The notes: generated by a model from the letters alone, not told the origin. A DNA stretch of 64,000 nucleotides from Comamonadaceae bacterium OS-1 (GCA_027923965.1 AP026969.1:4092001-4156000), one strand, 5' to 3'; numbered from the stretch's first letter, positions 50,670 through 59,542 are shown. A program made the numbers and translations.

Positions 50670-52484
50670 ATGAATCCCCTATTCCCCTCTTCGCAGCGCT
50701 TGCACCGCACCACCCTGGCCGTGTTGGGCTCGGTGGCCGTCTCGCTGGTCCTGGTGGCCTGCGGCGGCGGCGGCACGGTGCCCGCCCCCGTGGTGACACC
50801 GGCCACCGGCGTGCAATTGCGCGCCCTGAGCGCCGAGTTCACCAACCGCAAGGCCGTGGCCTACTCGCCGTTTCGCAGCGCCAACCGCGATACCGAAACC
50901 ATCACCGCGGCCATGGTCAAGGAGGACCTGGACCTGCTGGTCACCGGCGGCTTTAAGCTGATACGCATGTTTGACAGCTCTGACAAGGTGGCCAAGCTGG
51001 TTCTGCAGGTGATTGAAGACAACAAGCTGGACATCAAGGTGATGCTGGGTGCCTACATCCAGAGCGAAAGCGGCACCAGCCTCACGGTCACACAAAAAGC
51101 CAACAACCTGGCATTCAACGCCGCCGAAGTGGCCCGCGCCGTGGCCCTGGCCAACCGCTATAAAGACACGGTGCTGGCCGTCAGCGTGGGCAATGAGACC
51201 ATGGTGTACTGGTCAGGTCTACCGTCCTCCCCCGCCGTGATCGCCGGCTACCTGAAAACGGTGCGCGACCAGATCACCCAGCCGGTCACCACCGATGACA
51301 ACTGGGCTGCCTATGGAGGAGGCCCCGATAAAACCGATTTAACCAAGGTTATTGAAGTCATTGACTTTGCCTCCGTGCACACCTATTCGCTACTGGATAC
51401 CGTCCACGACCCGAAAAAATACGACTGGCAGCAAACCAGCGTGGCTGCCGCCGCCCGCGCCGCCGCGATGATGGATGCCTCCATCGATGCCGCCAAGAGC
51501 GACTACAACGCGGTACGCAGCTACCTGGACGGCAAAGGCCTGACGACCATGCCCATCGTGATTGGCGAGACCGGCTGGAAGGCCGAGGCATCCGGCGGCG
51601 AAACATCTCGCGCCCATCCGGTCAACCAAAAGATGTACTTCGACCGCCTCAGCACCTGGGCCGCGGCAGGCAAGACCGGTGCCGGGCCGAAAAGCATCGT
51701 CTACTTTGAGGCCTTCGACGAACCCTGGAAGCAAGGTGACGACAAGTGGGGCCTGTTCAACGTGGCCCGCAAGGCGCGCTACGTGGTGCAAAGCCTGTAC
51801 CCCGCCAGCCGCTGGGAGGCCGGGGCCTACACCGCTGCCGATGCGCTGTACTTCATCCCCGTGGTGGCCAACCCCACCATCGCCGCCAACCGCTACACCG
51901 CCTACGCCGAAGTCGCTGCCAGTGGCGAAGCCAAGCCGGTCGAAACCCCGGTATGGAACGCCTGGGACGGCGGCAAAACGGCTTTGGCCCCTGAGGTAAG
52001 CACCAGCGCTGCCCCCACCGACCCCAGCAAGGGCATCGAGATCACGCCCGTGCCGGCGGCCGCGGGCTGGGGCTGGGGACTGGCGTTGCAATTGCCCACG
52101 ACCTCAGACGACCTGAGCAACTTCGCCAGCGCAGGGCACCTGAACTTCAGCATCAAAACCACCTACCCCGGCAAGCTGGAAGTGGGCTTCTTCACCGGCA
52201 GCGTGGCCGACGGTTCGGGCTATGACGTGTACCTGCCCATCGCCCCCGGCGACTTCGGCTACGTGAACGACGGCAATTGGCACCAGGTATCCATTCCCAT
52301 CAGCGCCATCACGCCCAAGGGGGCCATGGCCTTTGGCATGACCGACCCCAGCAAATCCAAGCTGGATCTGGCCAAGGTCACCAGCCCGTTTGTGATTGCC
52401 GACCGCTACACCAACACCGGCAAGGCCGCCAACTCCAACAACACCACCAAGATCAGCGTGGACGCGGTGTACTGGTCGAAGTAG
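50670..52484 (+). CDS. GH17-like beta-1,3-glucanase lipoprotein
   Basis: A 604-residue lipoprotein (signal ending LVLVAC at about residue 36, then GGGG). Residues ~55-400 form a TIM-barrel glycosidase: the putative acid/base E176 lies in AVSVGNETMVYW and the putative nucleophile E300 in PIVIGETGWKAEA, with KLIRMFDSSDKVAKLVLQVI and DFASVHTYSLLDT between. This is the GH17 pattern of exo- or endo-beta-1,3-glucanases. The C-terminal ~200 residues (HLNFSIKTTYPGKLEVGFFT, IAPGDFGYVNDGNWHQVSIP) look like a carbohydrate-binding beta-sandwich. It starts 24 bases after the porin stop and is followed by a strong terminator. Exact bond specificity is inferred. Confidence 0.85.
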   Translation: MNPLFPSSQRLHRTTLAVLGSVAVSLVLVACGGGGTVPAPVVTPATGVQLRALSAEFTNRKAVAYSPFRSANRDTETITAAMVKEDLDLLVTGGFKLIRMFDSSDKVAKLVLQVIEDNKLDIKVMLGAYIQSESGTSLTVTQKANNLAFNAAEVARAVALANRYKDTVLAVSVGNETMVYWSGLPSSPAVIAGYLKTVRDQITQPVTTDDNWAAYGGGPDKTDLTKVIEVIDFASVHTYSLLDTVHDPKKYDWQQTSVAAAARAAAMMDASIDAAKSDYNAVRSYLDGKGLTTMPIVIGETGWKAEASGGETSRAHPVNQKMYFDRLSTWAAAGKTGAGPKSIVYFEAFDEPWKQGDDKWGLFNVARKARYVVQSLYPASRWEAGAYTAADALYFIPVVANPTIAANRYTAYAEVAASGEAKPVETPVWNAWDGGKTALAPEVSTSAAPTDPSKGIEITPVPAAAGWGWGLALQLPTTSDDLSNFASAGHLNFSIKTTYPGKLEVGFFTGSVADGSGYDVYLPIAPGDFGYVNDGNWHQVSIPISAITPKGAMAFGMTDPSKSKLDLAKVTSPFVIADRYTNTGKAANSNNTTKISVDAVYWSK

Positions 52485-52504
52485 GCCGACAGCCCACTCC
52501 CTCA

Positions 52505-52535
52505 AGCGCACCGACGCAGGTCGGTGCGCTTTTTT
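52505..52535 (+). terminator. Intrinsic terminator of the porin-GH17 operon
   Basis: Perfect 11-bp stem AGCGCACCGAC / GTCGGTGCGCT around the loop GCAG, followed by six Ts, 20 bases after the GH17-like stop codon. Confidence 0.93.
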
Positions 52536-52560
52536 ACGTTTTAGGGGCCAATTTCAGGCA

Positions 52561-52612
52561 TTAAATCAAAGGCTAGCGCTTATTTATTGGGCGGTAGCAG
52601 CTATCAATTTTT
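52561..52612 (+). repeat. Dispersed AGCAGCTAT-type repeat, copy 13
   Basis: Plus-orientation copy between the two convergent operon terminators: AAATCAAAGGC, TAGCGCTTATTTATTGGGCG, TAGCAGCTATCAAT. Located in the gap between GH17 and the ABC ATPase gene. Confidence 0.7.
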
Positions 52613-52633
52613 TACTCTAAAAATGTAGCAATA

Positions 52634-52655
52634 AAAAAACCCGCCGCAGCGGGTT
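52634..52655 (-). terminator. Intrinsic terminator of the sugar ABC/GH1 operon
   Basis: On the minus strand AACCCGC TGCG GCGGGTT is followed by a T-run (plus-strand A-run at 52633-52639), about 20 bases after the ATPase stop. Confidence 0.9.
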
Positions 52656-52675
52656 GTAAAAGGAGATGCACCCAA

Positions 52676-53734
52676 TCAAGCCACCAGCCGCCCATCGTGG
52701 CCAAAACCCAGCGACCAGTCTGCATCGGGCAACAGGCCGACGGTTTGACCGGCCTGGAAGTGGCTGCTGTCGGCCCCCACCTTGGCGTTGAGCAGCTCGG
52801 CCACGCCGTCTACCCGCAGGTGCAGGATGGACGTGTCGCCTAGGTGCTCGGCCAACACCACGCTGGCAGGCACGCCCTGCCCGGCTGCAGCCACGTGCAG
52901 GTGTTCGGGGCGCAGGCCTACGCGCTGGGTGCCAGGGCTTTGGCTACCCGCCAGCACCTGCCACAGCGCGTGGTGGGCACTGCGGGTGTCGTTGGCGGCG
53001 GGGCGGTCGACCAGGTTGATACGCGGCGCGCCCAGAAAGGTGGCCACAAACTCATTGGCCGGGCGGTTGTACAGGTCCATCGGCGCGCCCAGCTGCTCTA
53101 CGATGCCTTTGTTGAAAACCGCAATGCGGTCGCCCATGGTCATGGCTTCGACCTGGTCGTGGGTCACGTAGATCATGGTGGTGCCCAGCTCTTTGTGCAG
53201 CCTGGAGAGCTCGATGCGCATGTTCACGCGCAAGGCAGCATCCAGGTTGGACAAAGGCTCGTCGAACAAAAACACCTTGGGTTTGCGCACGATGGCGCGG
53301 CCAATCGCCACCCGCTGGCGCTGGCCGCCCGAGAGTTCCTTGGGGAAGCGCTGCAGCAGGTCGGTGATGCGCAACACCTCGGCGCTGCGGCCCACCATCT
53401 GGGTGCGTTCAGCCTTGGAAACACCCGCCATCTTGAGCGAGAAGCCCATGTTCTCGGCCACGGTCATGTGCGGGTACAAGGCGTAGCTTTGGAACACCAT
53501 GGCGGCCCCCCGGTCGGCGGGACGCAGGTCGTTGGCGCGCACGCCGTCGATGGAAATCTCGCCGCCGGTGATGCTCTCCAACCCGGCAATCATGCGCAGG
53601 GTGGTGGACTTTCCGCAGCCCGAGGGGCCGACGAAGACCATGAATTCGCCGTCGCGTACGTCCAGGTCTACACCTTTGATGACATCTACGGCCTCGTAGC
53701 TTTTGCGCAGGCCGCGCATTGAAACTTGTCCCAT
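52676..53734 (-). CDS. Sugar ABC transporter ATPase (UgpC/MalK/MsmK family)
   Basis: A 352-residue ATPase for oligosaccharide import. Walker A is GPSGCGKSTT near residue 38, Q-loop VFQSYALYPHMTV, signature LSGGQRQRVAIGRA, Walker B VFLFDEPLSNLDA and switch histidine YVTHDQVEAMT. The C-terminal ~110 residues form the regulatory OB domain of MalK-type subunits (FLGAPRINLVD, VGLRPEHLHV). ATG 53734 is one base past the GH1 stop, so the genes are coupled. It is the last gene of the operon and should energise the two permeases at 55188-57000. Confidence 0.93.
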   Translation of the reverse strand: MGQVSMRGLRKSYEAVDVIKGVDLDVRDGEFMVFVGPSGCGKSTTLRMIAGLESITGGEISIDGVRANDLRPADRGAAMVFQSYALYPHMTVAENMGFSLKMAGVSKAERTQMVGRSAEVLRITDLLQRFPKELSGGQRQRVAIGRAIVRKPKVFLFDEPLSNLDAALRVNMRIELSRLHKELGTTMIYVTHDQVEAMTMGDRIAVFNKGIVEQLGAPMDLYNRPANEFVATFLGAPRINLVDRPAANDTRSAHHALWQVLAGSQSPGTQRVGLRPEHLHVAAAGQGVPASVVLAEHLGDTSILHLRVDGVAELLNAKVGADSSHFQAGQTVGLLPDADWSLGFGHDGRLVA

Positions 53735-53735
53735 A

Positions 53736-55109
53736 TCAGGCTCCTTGTGATGCCCTTGCCTGTGCGGCGTGGGCGGTTTTTTGGTGTTGCAAAAAGGCCC
53801 GGTACCAGCGGGCGCTGTCTTTCAGGGTGCGTTGCTGGGTGGCGTAATCCACGTGCACGATGCCGAAGCGCTTGGCGTAGCCGCTGGCCCATTCAAAGTT
53901 GTCCAGCAGGCTCCAGACCATGTAGCCCTGCATGCGCACACCCTGCGCCATGGCATCGGCCACCGCCGAGATGTGGCGGGCCAGGTACTGGGTGCGGTCG
54001 GCATCGCGCACCTGCCCGTTGACCGCCACGTCGGGGAAGGCACCGCCGTTTTCGGTAACGAACAGCGGCGGCACCGGGTACTCCCGGTGTAGCCGTACCA
54101 GCAGCTCGGTCAGGCCCTGGGGGTAGACCTCCCAGCCCATGTCGGTCACCGGGTTGCCCGCCGATGCGGTGTCCCACGGCTCCCCGGCGCTGACCACGGT
54201 GCGGGTGTAGTAGTTGATGCCCAAAAAGTCCATAGGCGTGGCGATGGCGGCCAGGTCGCCCGACTCCACGTGCGGCGCATCGGCCCCCAGATGCTCCAGC
54301 ACGTCCTGGGGGTATTGGCCTTTGAACAGCGGGTCCATGTACCAGCGCAGCAGGTGACCGTCTTCCAGCCGGGTCTTGGCAATGTCGGCCAGGCTGTCGG
54401 TAGCCGGCTGCATGGGCGAGAGGTTGAGCACGATGCCCATCTGTGCCTTGCATCCCTGCGCCCGCATGGCTTGCAGGGCCAGGCCGTGGCTCAGCATCAG
54501 GTGGTGCGCTACCTGCATGGCGGTGGCCCGGTTGCGGATGCCGGGGGCAAAAATGCCGGATTCATGGCCCAGCACGGACACCACCCAGGGCTCATTGTGG
54601 GTGGCAATGGAGCCCACGCGGTCGCCCATGCGTGCCGCCATGCCTTGGGCGTATTCCACAAAACGGTGTACGGTATCGCGGTGGGCCCAGCCGCCTTGCG
54701 CCTGCAGGGCCTCGGGAAGGTCCCAGTGGTTCAGGGTGAGGTAGGGCTGGATGCCGCGCTCCAGCAGGCCATCGACCAGGCGGTCATAGAACGCCAGGCC
54801 TTTTTCGTTCCACGCACCTGCGCCGCCAGGGCGCACCCGGGGCCAGGACACCGAGAAGCGGTAGGCGTTGACGCCCAGCCCGGACACCAGGTCCAGGTCG
54901 TCAGACCAGCGGTGGTAGTGGTCGCAGGCGGTGTCGCCGTTGCTGTGGTCGGCAATCACGCCGGGCTGCTGGCAAAACGTATCCCAGATAGACGGGCCCT
55001 TGCCGTCGGCTGCGCTGGCACCTTCGATCTGGAAGGCACTGGTGGCCACGCCCCACACGAAGTCGGGAGGAAACCGGCGCGCCAAGGCGGCATCAAGGTG
55101 GTGGGTCAT
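53736..55109 (-). CDS. GH1 beta-glucosidase
   Basis: A 457-residue cytoplasmic family-1 glycosidase without a signal peptide, expected to split imported laminaribiose or short beta-glucosides to glucose. The N-terminal signature FVWGVATSAFQIEGA, acid/base E173 in ATHNEPW, nucleophile E353 in LFVTENGG and aglycone region GYMVWSLLDNFEWASGYAKR are all present, and the length is typical. It lies between the permease genes and the ATPase gene within the operon, 78 bases after the malG-like gene. Confidence 0.95.
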   Translation of the reverse strand: MTHHLDAALARRFPPDFVWGVATSAFQIEGASAADGKGPSIWDTFCQQPGVIADHSNGDTACDHYHRWSDDLDLVSGLGVNAYRFSVSWPRVRPGGAGAWNEKGLAFYDRLVDGLLERGIQPYLTLNHWDLPEALQAQGGWAHRDTVHRFVEYAQGMAARMGDRVGSIATHNEPWVVSVLGHESGIFAPGIRNRATAMQVAHHLMLSHGLALQAMRAQGCKAQMGIVLNLSPMQPATDSLADIAKTRLEDGHLLRWYMDPLFKGQYPQDVLEHLGADAPHVESGDLAAIATPMDFLGINYYTRTVVSAGEPWDTASAGNPVTDMGWEVYPQGLTELLVRLHREYPVPPLFVTENGGAFPDVAVNGQVRDADRTQYLARHISAVADAMAQGVRMQGYMVWSLLDNFEWASGYAKRFGIVHVDYATQQRTLKDSARWYRAFLQHQKTAHAAQARASQGA

Positions 55110-55187
55110 ATATTTTGCGAAGTTGAAAAAAATGCGTGCGCATCCCCCCGCCCACCCGCCAGGTGGGCTAAGACAGGGGACGAAGGG

Positions 55188-56012
55188 CTACTTCACCGCA
55201 CCGGCGGTGAGCCCGTCAATCAGGCGGCGTGAGGCAATGGCGAACAGCACCAGCAGTGGCAGCGTGGCAATGGCCGAGCCCGCCATGACGGCACCCCACT
55301 CGGTATTGACCGGGCTTTGCATGCTGCGCAGGGCCAGCGGCAGGGTGTACATCTCGGGTGAGCGCATCACGATCAACGGGCCGATGAAGTTGTTCCACGA
55401 GGCGATGAAGGTGATCAACCCCAAGGTGCCCATGGCTGGGGCCAGCAGCGGCATCACGATGCGCCAGTAGATGCCCAACTCACCGCAGCCGTCCATGCGG
55501 GCGGCCTCGATCAAATCCTTGGGAATGGACGACAACACAAATTGGCGCATCATGAAAATGCCAAACGCGCTGGCCGCACCGGGGATGTACAGGGCGCGGG
55601 GTTGGTCGATCCAGCCAAACGCATCCATGATCATGAAGGTCGGAATCATCCCCAAAAACGACGGCAGCAGCATGGTGCCCAGCACCAGGGTGAAGAGCTG
55701 CTTTTTGAAGCGAAACTCAAACATCGCAAACGCATAGCCCCCCATGGAGCAAAACACCAGCGTCAGCGCGGTGGAGGCCAGCGCCACATACAGGCTCCAG
55801 CCCAGGCTGCGCCAAAACGGAATTTTGGAGGTGAGGATGCCCAGGTTGAGCATGAAGTCCTGGCCAAAAAACAGCGGTGGTGGCAGGTTGAAAATCTCGG
55901 TGCGCGAATGGGTGGCGAACACGAACATGAAGTAGAACGGGGCCAGCATGATCAGGCCGCCTACGCCCACCAGCAGGTAGGCGGCGCGGGGTGCGAGTCG
56001 ATCGGTTTGCAT
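55188..56012 (-). CDS. Sugar ABC transporter permease (MalG type)
   Basis: A 274-residue inner-membrane permease with six hydrophobic segments. The first is AAYLLVGVGGLIMLAPFYFM, and the EAA loop EAARMDGCGELGIYWRIVMP contacts the ATPase. ATG 56012 follows AAGGAAATTCACC, a good ribosome site, 16 bases after the malF-like stop. It forms the channel with the MalF-like subunit. Confidence 0.93.
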   Translation of the reverse strand: MQTDRLAPRAAYLLVGVGGLIMLAPFYFMFVFATHSRTEIFNLPPPLFFGQDFMLNLGILTSKIPFWRSLGWSLYVALASTALTLVFCSMGGYAFAMFEFRFKKQLFTLVLGTMLLPSFLGMIPTFMIMDAFGWIDQPRALYIPGAASAFGIFMMRQFVLSSIPKDLIEAARMDGCGELGIYWRIVMPLLAPAMGTLGLITFIASWNNFIGPLIVMRSPEMYTLPLALRSMQSPVNTEWGAVMAGSAIATLPLLVLFAIASRRLIDGLTAGAVK

Positions 56013-56028
56013 GGTGAATTTCCTTGAA

Positions 56029-57000
56029 TTAGTGCGAACCGCCACGGGGCTTGAACGCCAGGTTGGTCAGCCAGGTCAACACCGCCACAAACACAAACAG
56101 CAGCCACGACAGCGCGCTGGCGGTGCCAAAGTCGTTGAACTCGAAGGCGGTGCGGTACATGTACATGGCGGTAGTCATGCCCGCCTGGTCGGTACCACCA
56201 CGCCCGCCGGTCAGGATGAAGGGCTCTTCGAACAGCTGCAGCCCGCCCACCACGCTCAGCGTGACACCAAAGAAGATCATCGGCTTCAGGCTGGGGATAG
56301 TGATGTACCAAAACTGCTGCCAGCGGCCCGCGCCGTCCATGGTGGCGGCCTCGTAAATGTCCTTGGGGATGGTTTGCAGCGCCGCCAGGTACAGCACGGT
56401 GTTGAAGCCCACGTAGCGCCAGAACACCACCATGGAAATCGCCGGCTTCACGTTCTCGGCACGGTTGAGCCAGTCAATGGGATGGCTGGGAAACATCCAA
56501 CCGATACCGGGCCATTCGCTCATGGCATGCAGGGTGATATTGATCAGGCCGTAGTCGGTGGAAAACAGGGTGCCAAACATCATCGAGATCGCCACCGTGG
56601 ACGTGATGTAGGGCAAAAAGTAGGCCCCCACGGCCATGTTGCGGGTGCGTTTGAACGAGGTGTGGATGAAATACGCCAGCGGGATCGACACCACGTGCTG
56701 CGGCACGCCCGCAGCAAAGGCCAGCCAGGCGGTGTTGCGCAGCGACTTCCAGAACCATTCGTCGGTGATGGCGAAGGCAAAGTTCTCCAGCCCGACAAAC
56801 TTCATGGTGGACAGGCCCGCGGTGGGCTCCCACGACTGAAAGGCCAGGTAGAACGAAAACACCAGCGGAAACAGGCCAAAGATCGCAAACAAAATCACGA
56901 ACGGGCTGATCAGCACGTAGGGGGCCATGGCGGGCGACAAGCTCCAGCCCTTGGCACGCGGGGCGGCGGCGGGCGGGCTGTCCAGGGGCAGGCTACTCAT
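56029..57000 (-). CDS. Sugar ABC transporter permease (MalF/UgpA type)
   Basis: A 323-residue permease with six membrane segments, starting after a cytoplasmic N-tail rich in Pro/Ala (PLDSPPAAAPRAKGW). The first segment is PYVLISPFVILFAIFGLFPL; the EAA loop reads YEAATMDGAGRWQQFWYITI. ATG 57000 has AAAAGGA upstream. It comes 101 bases after the binding-protein gene and just before the MalG-like gene. Confidence 0.92.
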   Translation of the reverse strand: MSSLPLDSPPAAAPRAKGWSLSPAMAPYVLISPFVILFAIFGLFPLVFSFYLAFQSWEPTAGLSTMKFVGLENFAFAITDEWFWKSLRNTAWLAFAAGVPQHVVSIPLAYFIHTSFKRTRNMAVGAYFLPYITSTVAISMMFGTLFSTDYGLINITLHAMSEWPGIGWMFPSHPIDWLNRAENVKPAISMVVFWRYVGFNTVLYLAALQTIPKDIYEAATMDGAGRWQQFWYITIPSLKPMIFFGVTLSVVGGLQLFEEPFILTGGRGGTDQAGMTTAMYMYRTAFEFNDFGTASALSWLLFVFVAVLTWLTNLAFKPRGGSH

Positions 57001-57101
57001 ACAAATTCCTTTTATGCGGCGCACCGCGTTGCGGGCCCGGTGCGGGTTAACGCAACAAGGCCCGGACTACCCACAAAAGTACGGGGGAGTTATTGGCGAA
57101 A

Positions 57102-58376
57102 TTAGCGGCGAACCCGGCGTTCCAGGAGCGCCTTGGCATCGGCCAGCGCGGTGGGGATGTCTTTGCCCTGGTCCAGCACCTTGTCCATTTCGGTGTTGAC
57201 GATTTCTTCGGCAATCGGGTCCAACTTGTTCACGTCTACCGCCGCAATCTTGCGCGAGGCATCACGCCACAGCAGACGGGCTTTTTGGCCGCCCAGGAAG
57301 TCGATGGGCTGGTCAAAAAACGCGTCGTTGTGCACGTCAATCAGTGCGGGGAAGGCATCTTGGGACTTGAACGCGCTGAGTTGCACCTCGGGGGTGAGCG
57401 TCATCATCTGGATGAATTCGAACGCCAGGGCCTTGTTTTTTCCGCCCTTGGGAATGGTGTAGAAACTGCCACCCCAGGAGCCGTAGGCCTTTTCGGGCAG
57501 TTGCGCGGCGCGCCACAAGCCCTTGGTGTCGGGAGCCAGCCAGTTGTTCAGGTGGCCCGCCAGCCAGGCACCCGACAACTGGGTGGCAATGGTGCCGCGC
57601 TTGAAGCCTTCAGACCACTCGTTGGACCAGGCGTTGATCTTGCCGTCCAGCTTTTGCTCGCGCACCGCCTTGGCCAGTGTGAAAGCGCGTACAAAACGGG
57701 GCGAATCCACCAGCACCTTGCCTTTGTTGTCAATGTACAAGCCCTCGCCCGGCTTGATATCGGAGCGGATCACGATGTCTTTGATATCGCGGGCATGCGC
57801 CACCAGATACGCCCCGGTGGCGGCCTTGATCTTCACGCCCGAGGCCACAAATGCATCCCACGATTGGGTCATGTCGGCCTCGGTCACATTGGCTTTTTTC
57901 AGCAGATCGGTGCGGTACAGCAAGGTGCCAGGGCCAATGTCACTGGGCACCGCCACCACCGTACCGGCGTTGGTGGTGGCCTGGCGGTAAGCGTAGGGCA
58001 CAAAGCGGGCCTGCTGGGCCTTGATGTTGTAGGGTGCAGAGCCCAGGTCTTCCAGCCCACCGCCCTCAGCGAACCGGCCTACATAGCCGTATTCCACCAC
58101 CATCACATCGGGCAGGTTGGAAGATGTTGAAAGCGCTGTCGTCATCGCGGTGTGGTGGTCGGCAAAGGCGCGGCTGATGACCTTGATCTCCACGTCAGGA
58201 TGCTTTTTTTTCCACATGGGAATAGCCGACTTGGCGATTTCATCCACCGCAGGAAAAGCCGCCACGGTGAGGGTTTGTTGGGCCAGGGCGCCGGCGCTGA
58301 CCAAGGACAGTAGGGCGGCGGCAGCGGCACCTGCAAGAATGTTTCGGCGGTGGGTGGCAGTGGTTTTATTGTGCAT
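57102..58376 (-). CDS. Sugar ABC transporter substrate-binding protein
   Basis: A 424-residue periplasmic binding protein of the family that binds oligosaccharides (extracellular solute-binding family 1). The signal peptide includes RRNILAGAAAAALLSLVSAG with cleavage at ALA-Q. Typical regions are MWKKKHPDVEIKVISRAFAD, SSNLPDVMVVEYG, VPSDIGPGTLLYRTDLLKKA and QLSGAWLAGHLNNWL. ATG 58376 has GGAG about eight bases upstream. The gene opens the operon SBP-permease-permease-GH1-ATPase, behind a -10/operator pair. The ligand is inferred to be a beta-1,3-gluco-oligosaccharide. A near-match operator lies within its own 5' third. Confidence 0.92.
   Translation of the reverse strand: MHNKTTATHRRNILAGAAAAALLSLVSAGALAQQTLTVAAFPAVDEIAKSAIPMWKKKHPDVEIKVISRAFADHHTAMTTALSTSSNLPDVMVVEYGYVGRFAEGGGLEDLGSAPYNIKAQQARFVPYAYRQATTNAGTVVAVPSDIGPGTLLYRTDLLKKANVTEADMTQSWDAFVASGVKIKAATGAYLVAHARDIKDIVIRSDIKPGEGLYIDNKGKVLVDSPRFVRAFTLAKAVREQKLDGKINAWSNEWSEGFKRGTIATQLSGAWLAGHLNNWLAPDTKGLWRAAQLPEKAYGSWGGSFYTIPKGGKNKALAFEFIQMMTLTPEVQLSAFKSQDAFPALIDVHNDAFFDQPIDFLGGQKARLLWRDASRKIAAVDVNKLDPIAEEIVNTEMDKVLDQGKDIPTALADAKALLERRVRR
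58129..58140. promoter_or_regulatory. Possible auxiliary LacI-type operator inside the binding-protein gene
   Basis: GAAAGCGCTGTC matches the palindrome in 11 of 12 positions and lies about 270 bp downstream of the main site at 58398-58411, inside coding sequence. Looping between the two is possible but unproven; codon constraint alone could produce it. Confidence 0.35.
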
Positions 58377-58397
58377 TTTTGTCTCCGTGGGCAATTA

Positions 58398-58423
58398 TGA
58401 AAGCGCTTTCAAATTTGATTATA
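58398..58423 (-). promoter_or_regulatory. Promoter -10 and LacI-type operator for the sugar ABC/GH1 operon
   Basis: On the minus strand a perfect -10 TATAAT (58423-58418) is followed six bases later by the palindrome TGAAAGCGCTTTCA (58411-58398), which would cover the transcription start. The -35 is weak. Confidence 0.8.
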
Positions 58424-58486
58424 AAAAGGCCGGCATGAAAAACTGCCTAGGGAATTCCCCAGTCAGTCCCTTGCGGGCGGGCTAGG

Positions 58487-59542
58487 TCAGGGTTTGATGC
58501 TACTGGTGGAGTCGCGCAAGACAAGGCGCGGCAGCGGCATAGCGATCACCGGTTTGGTGCCCGCCAGCAGTTGCAACATGGCAGAAGCTGCCAGCTGCCC
58601 CAACTCATAGGCGGGTTGGTGCACCGTGCTCAGCGGTGGCATCACGAATGAGGCAATCGGCAAATCGTCAAAGCCGATCAGCGACACATCGCGGGGGACT
58701 TGCAAACCCAGCCGGTTGAGTGCCAGCACCACGCCAATCGCCATTTGGTCGTTAGCCGAAAAAATGGCGGTATAGCGCTGGCGGGTCTTGGTCAGGTGCT
58801 CCACCGCATCTTGGCCCCGGTACTCCTGGAACCCACCAGGCACCACCAGCGAGGGCACGAAAGGTAGCTTGGATGCCTCCAGCGCCGCCCGGTAGCCACG
58901 CAGACGCTCGGTGGCATCGGACTGCTCGGGGTCGCCGCAAATGAAAGCAATGCGTTTGTGCCCCTGGTCGATGAGGTGCTGGGTGGCCATGCGGCCACCT
59001 TCAAAATTGTCAAAGTTCAGCGAGACCAGTCCTGGTGCCTTGAGCTGCCGCCCGGTAACCACCATAGGCAGGGTCTTGGCATGGGTCTTGAGCGCCTGGT
59101 CGGTGAGTCGCCCGGTCAGCAAGATAATGCCGTCCACCCGGCGCGAACGCAGCACCTCGATACAGCGGGCTTCGGTTTCGATTTTCCAGTGGCCGCTGAC
59201 AAACAACGGGCTGTAACCAGCGGGGTCGAGTACGTCCTCAATACCGCGCAACGCCGGGCCGTAAAACGGGCTGTCAATCGTCTGGGTGACGATGCCCACG
59301 CTCAGCGTGCGCCCTCCCGCCAGGCCCCGCGCCATCGGGTTGGGTACAAAGCCCAGGCGTGCAATCGCGTCGTCTACGGCCTTTTTCTTCAGATCGTTGA
59401 CCACGGCGGTGCCGTTCAAAATGCGGGATACGGTACTGGGTGAAACACCGGCTGCAAGCGCCACCATGCCCAGCGTTACGGGCTGGTTGCCGGTCTTGGG
59501 AATTGCGTTAGGCCCTTTTTGCGGGCGGGATAACTTACTCAT
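58487..59542 (-). CDS. LacI-family transcriptional regulator of the glucan locus
   Basis: A 351-residue repressor-type protein. The helix-turn-helix is at residues ~22-45 (VTLGMVALAAGVSPSTVSRI, hinge NPMARGLAGGRTLSVGI). A periplasmic-binding-protein-like effector domain follows, with QTIDSPFYGPALRGIEDVL, GHKRIAFICGDPEQSDATER, YTAIFSANDQMAIGVVLALN and VSLIGFDDLPIASFVMPPLS. ATG 59542 has GAGG at eight bases; the TTG four codons upstream is less likely. It sits upstream of the ABC operon on the same strand, 110 bases away. Its targets are very likely the four GAAAGCGCTTTC sites, with a glucan breakdown product as inducer (inference). Confidence 0.92.
   Translation of the reverse strand: MSKLSRPQKGPNAIPKTGNQPVTLGMVALAAGVSPSTVSRILNGTAVVNDLKKKAVDDAIARLGFVPNPMARGLAGGRTLSVGIVTQTIDSPFYGPALRGIEDVLDPAGYSPLFVSGHWKIETEARCIEVLRSRRVDGIILLTGRLTDQALKTHAKTLPMVVTGRQLKAPGLVSLNFDNFEGGRMATQHLIDQGHKRIAFICGDPEQSDATERLRGYRAALEASKLPFVPSLVVPGGFQEYRGQDAVEHLTKTRQRYTAIFSANDQMAIGVVLALNRLGLQVPRDVSLIGFDDLPIASFVMPPLSTVHQPAYELGQLAASAMLQLLAGTKPVIAMPLPRLVLRDSTSSIKP

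Noticed and set aside
57677..57690. GTGAAAGCGCGTAC in the binding-protein gene as a further operator
   Set aside because: Only the left half-site matches; the right half is not palindromic.
44521..59542. SusC/SusD or TonB-dependent receptor in the glucan locus
   Set aside because: The only outer-membrane barrel is a 453-residue porin without plug domain or TonB box; no SusD-like protein is present.
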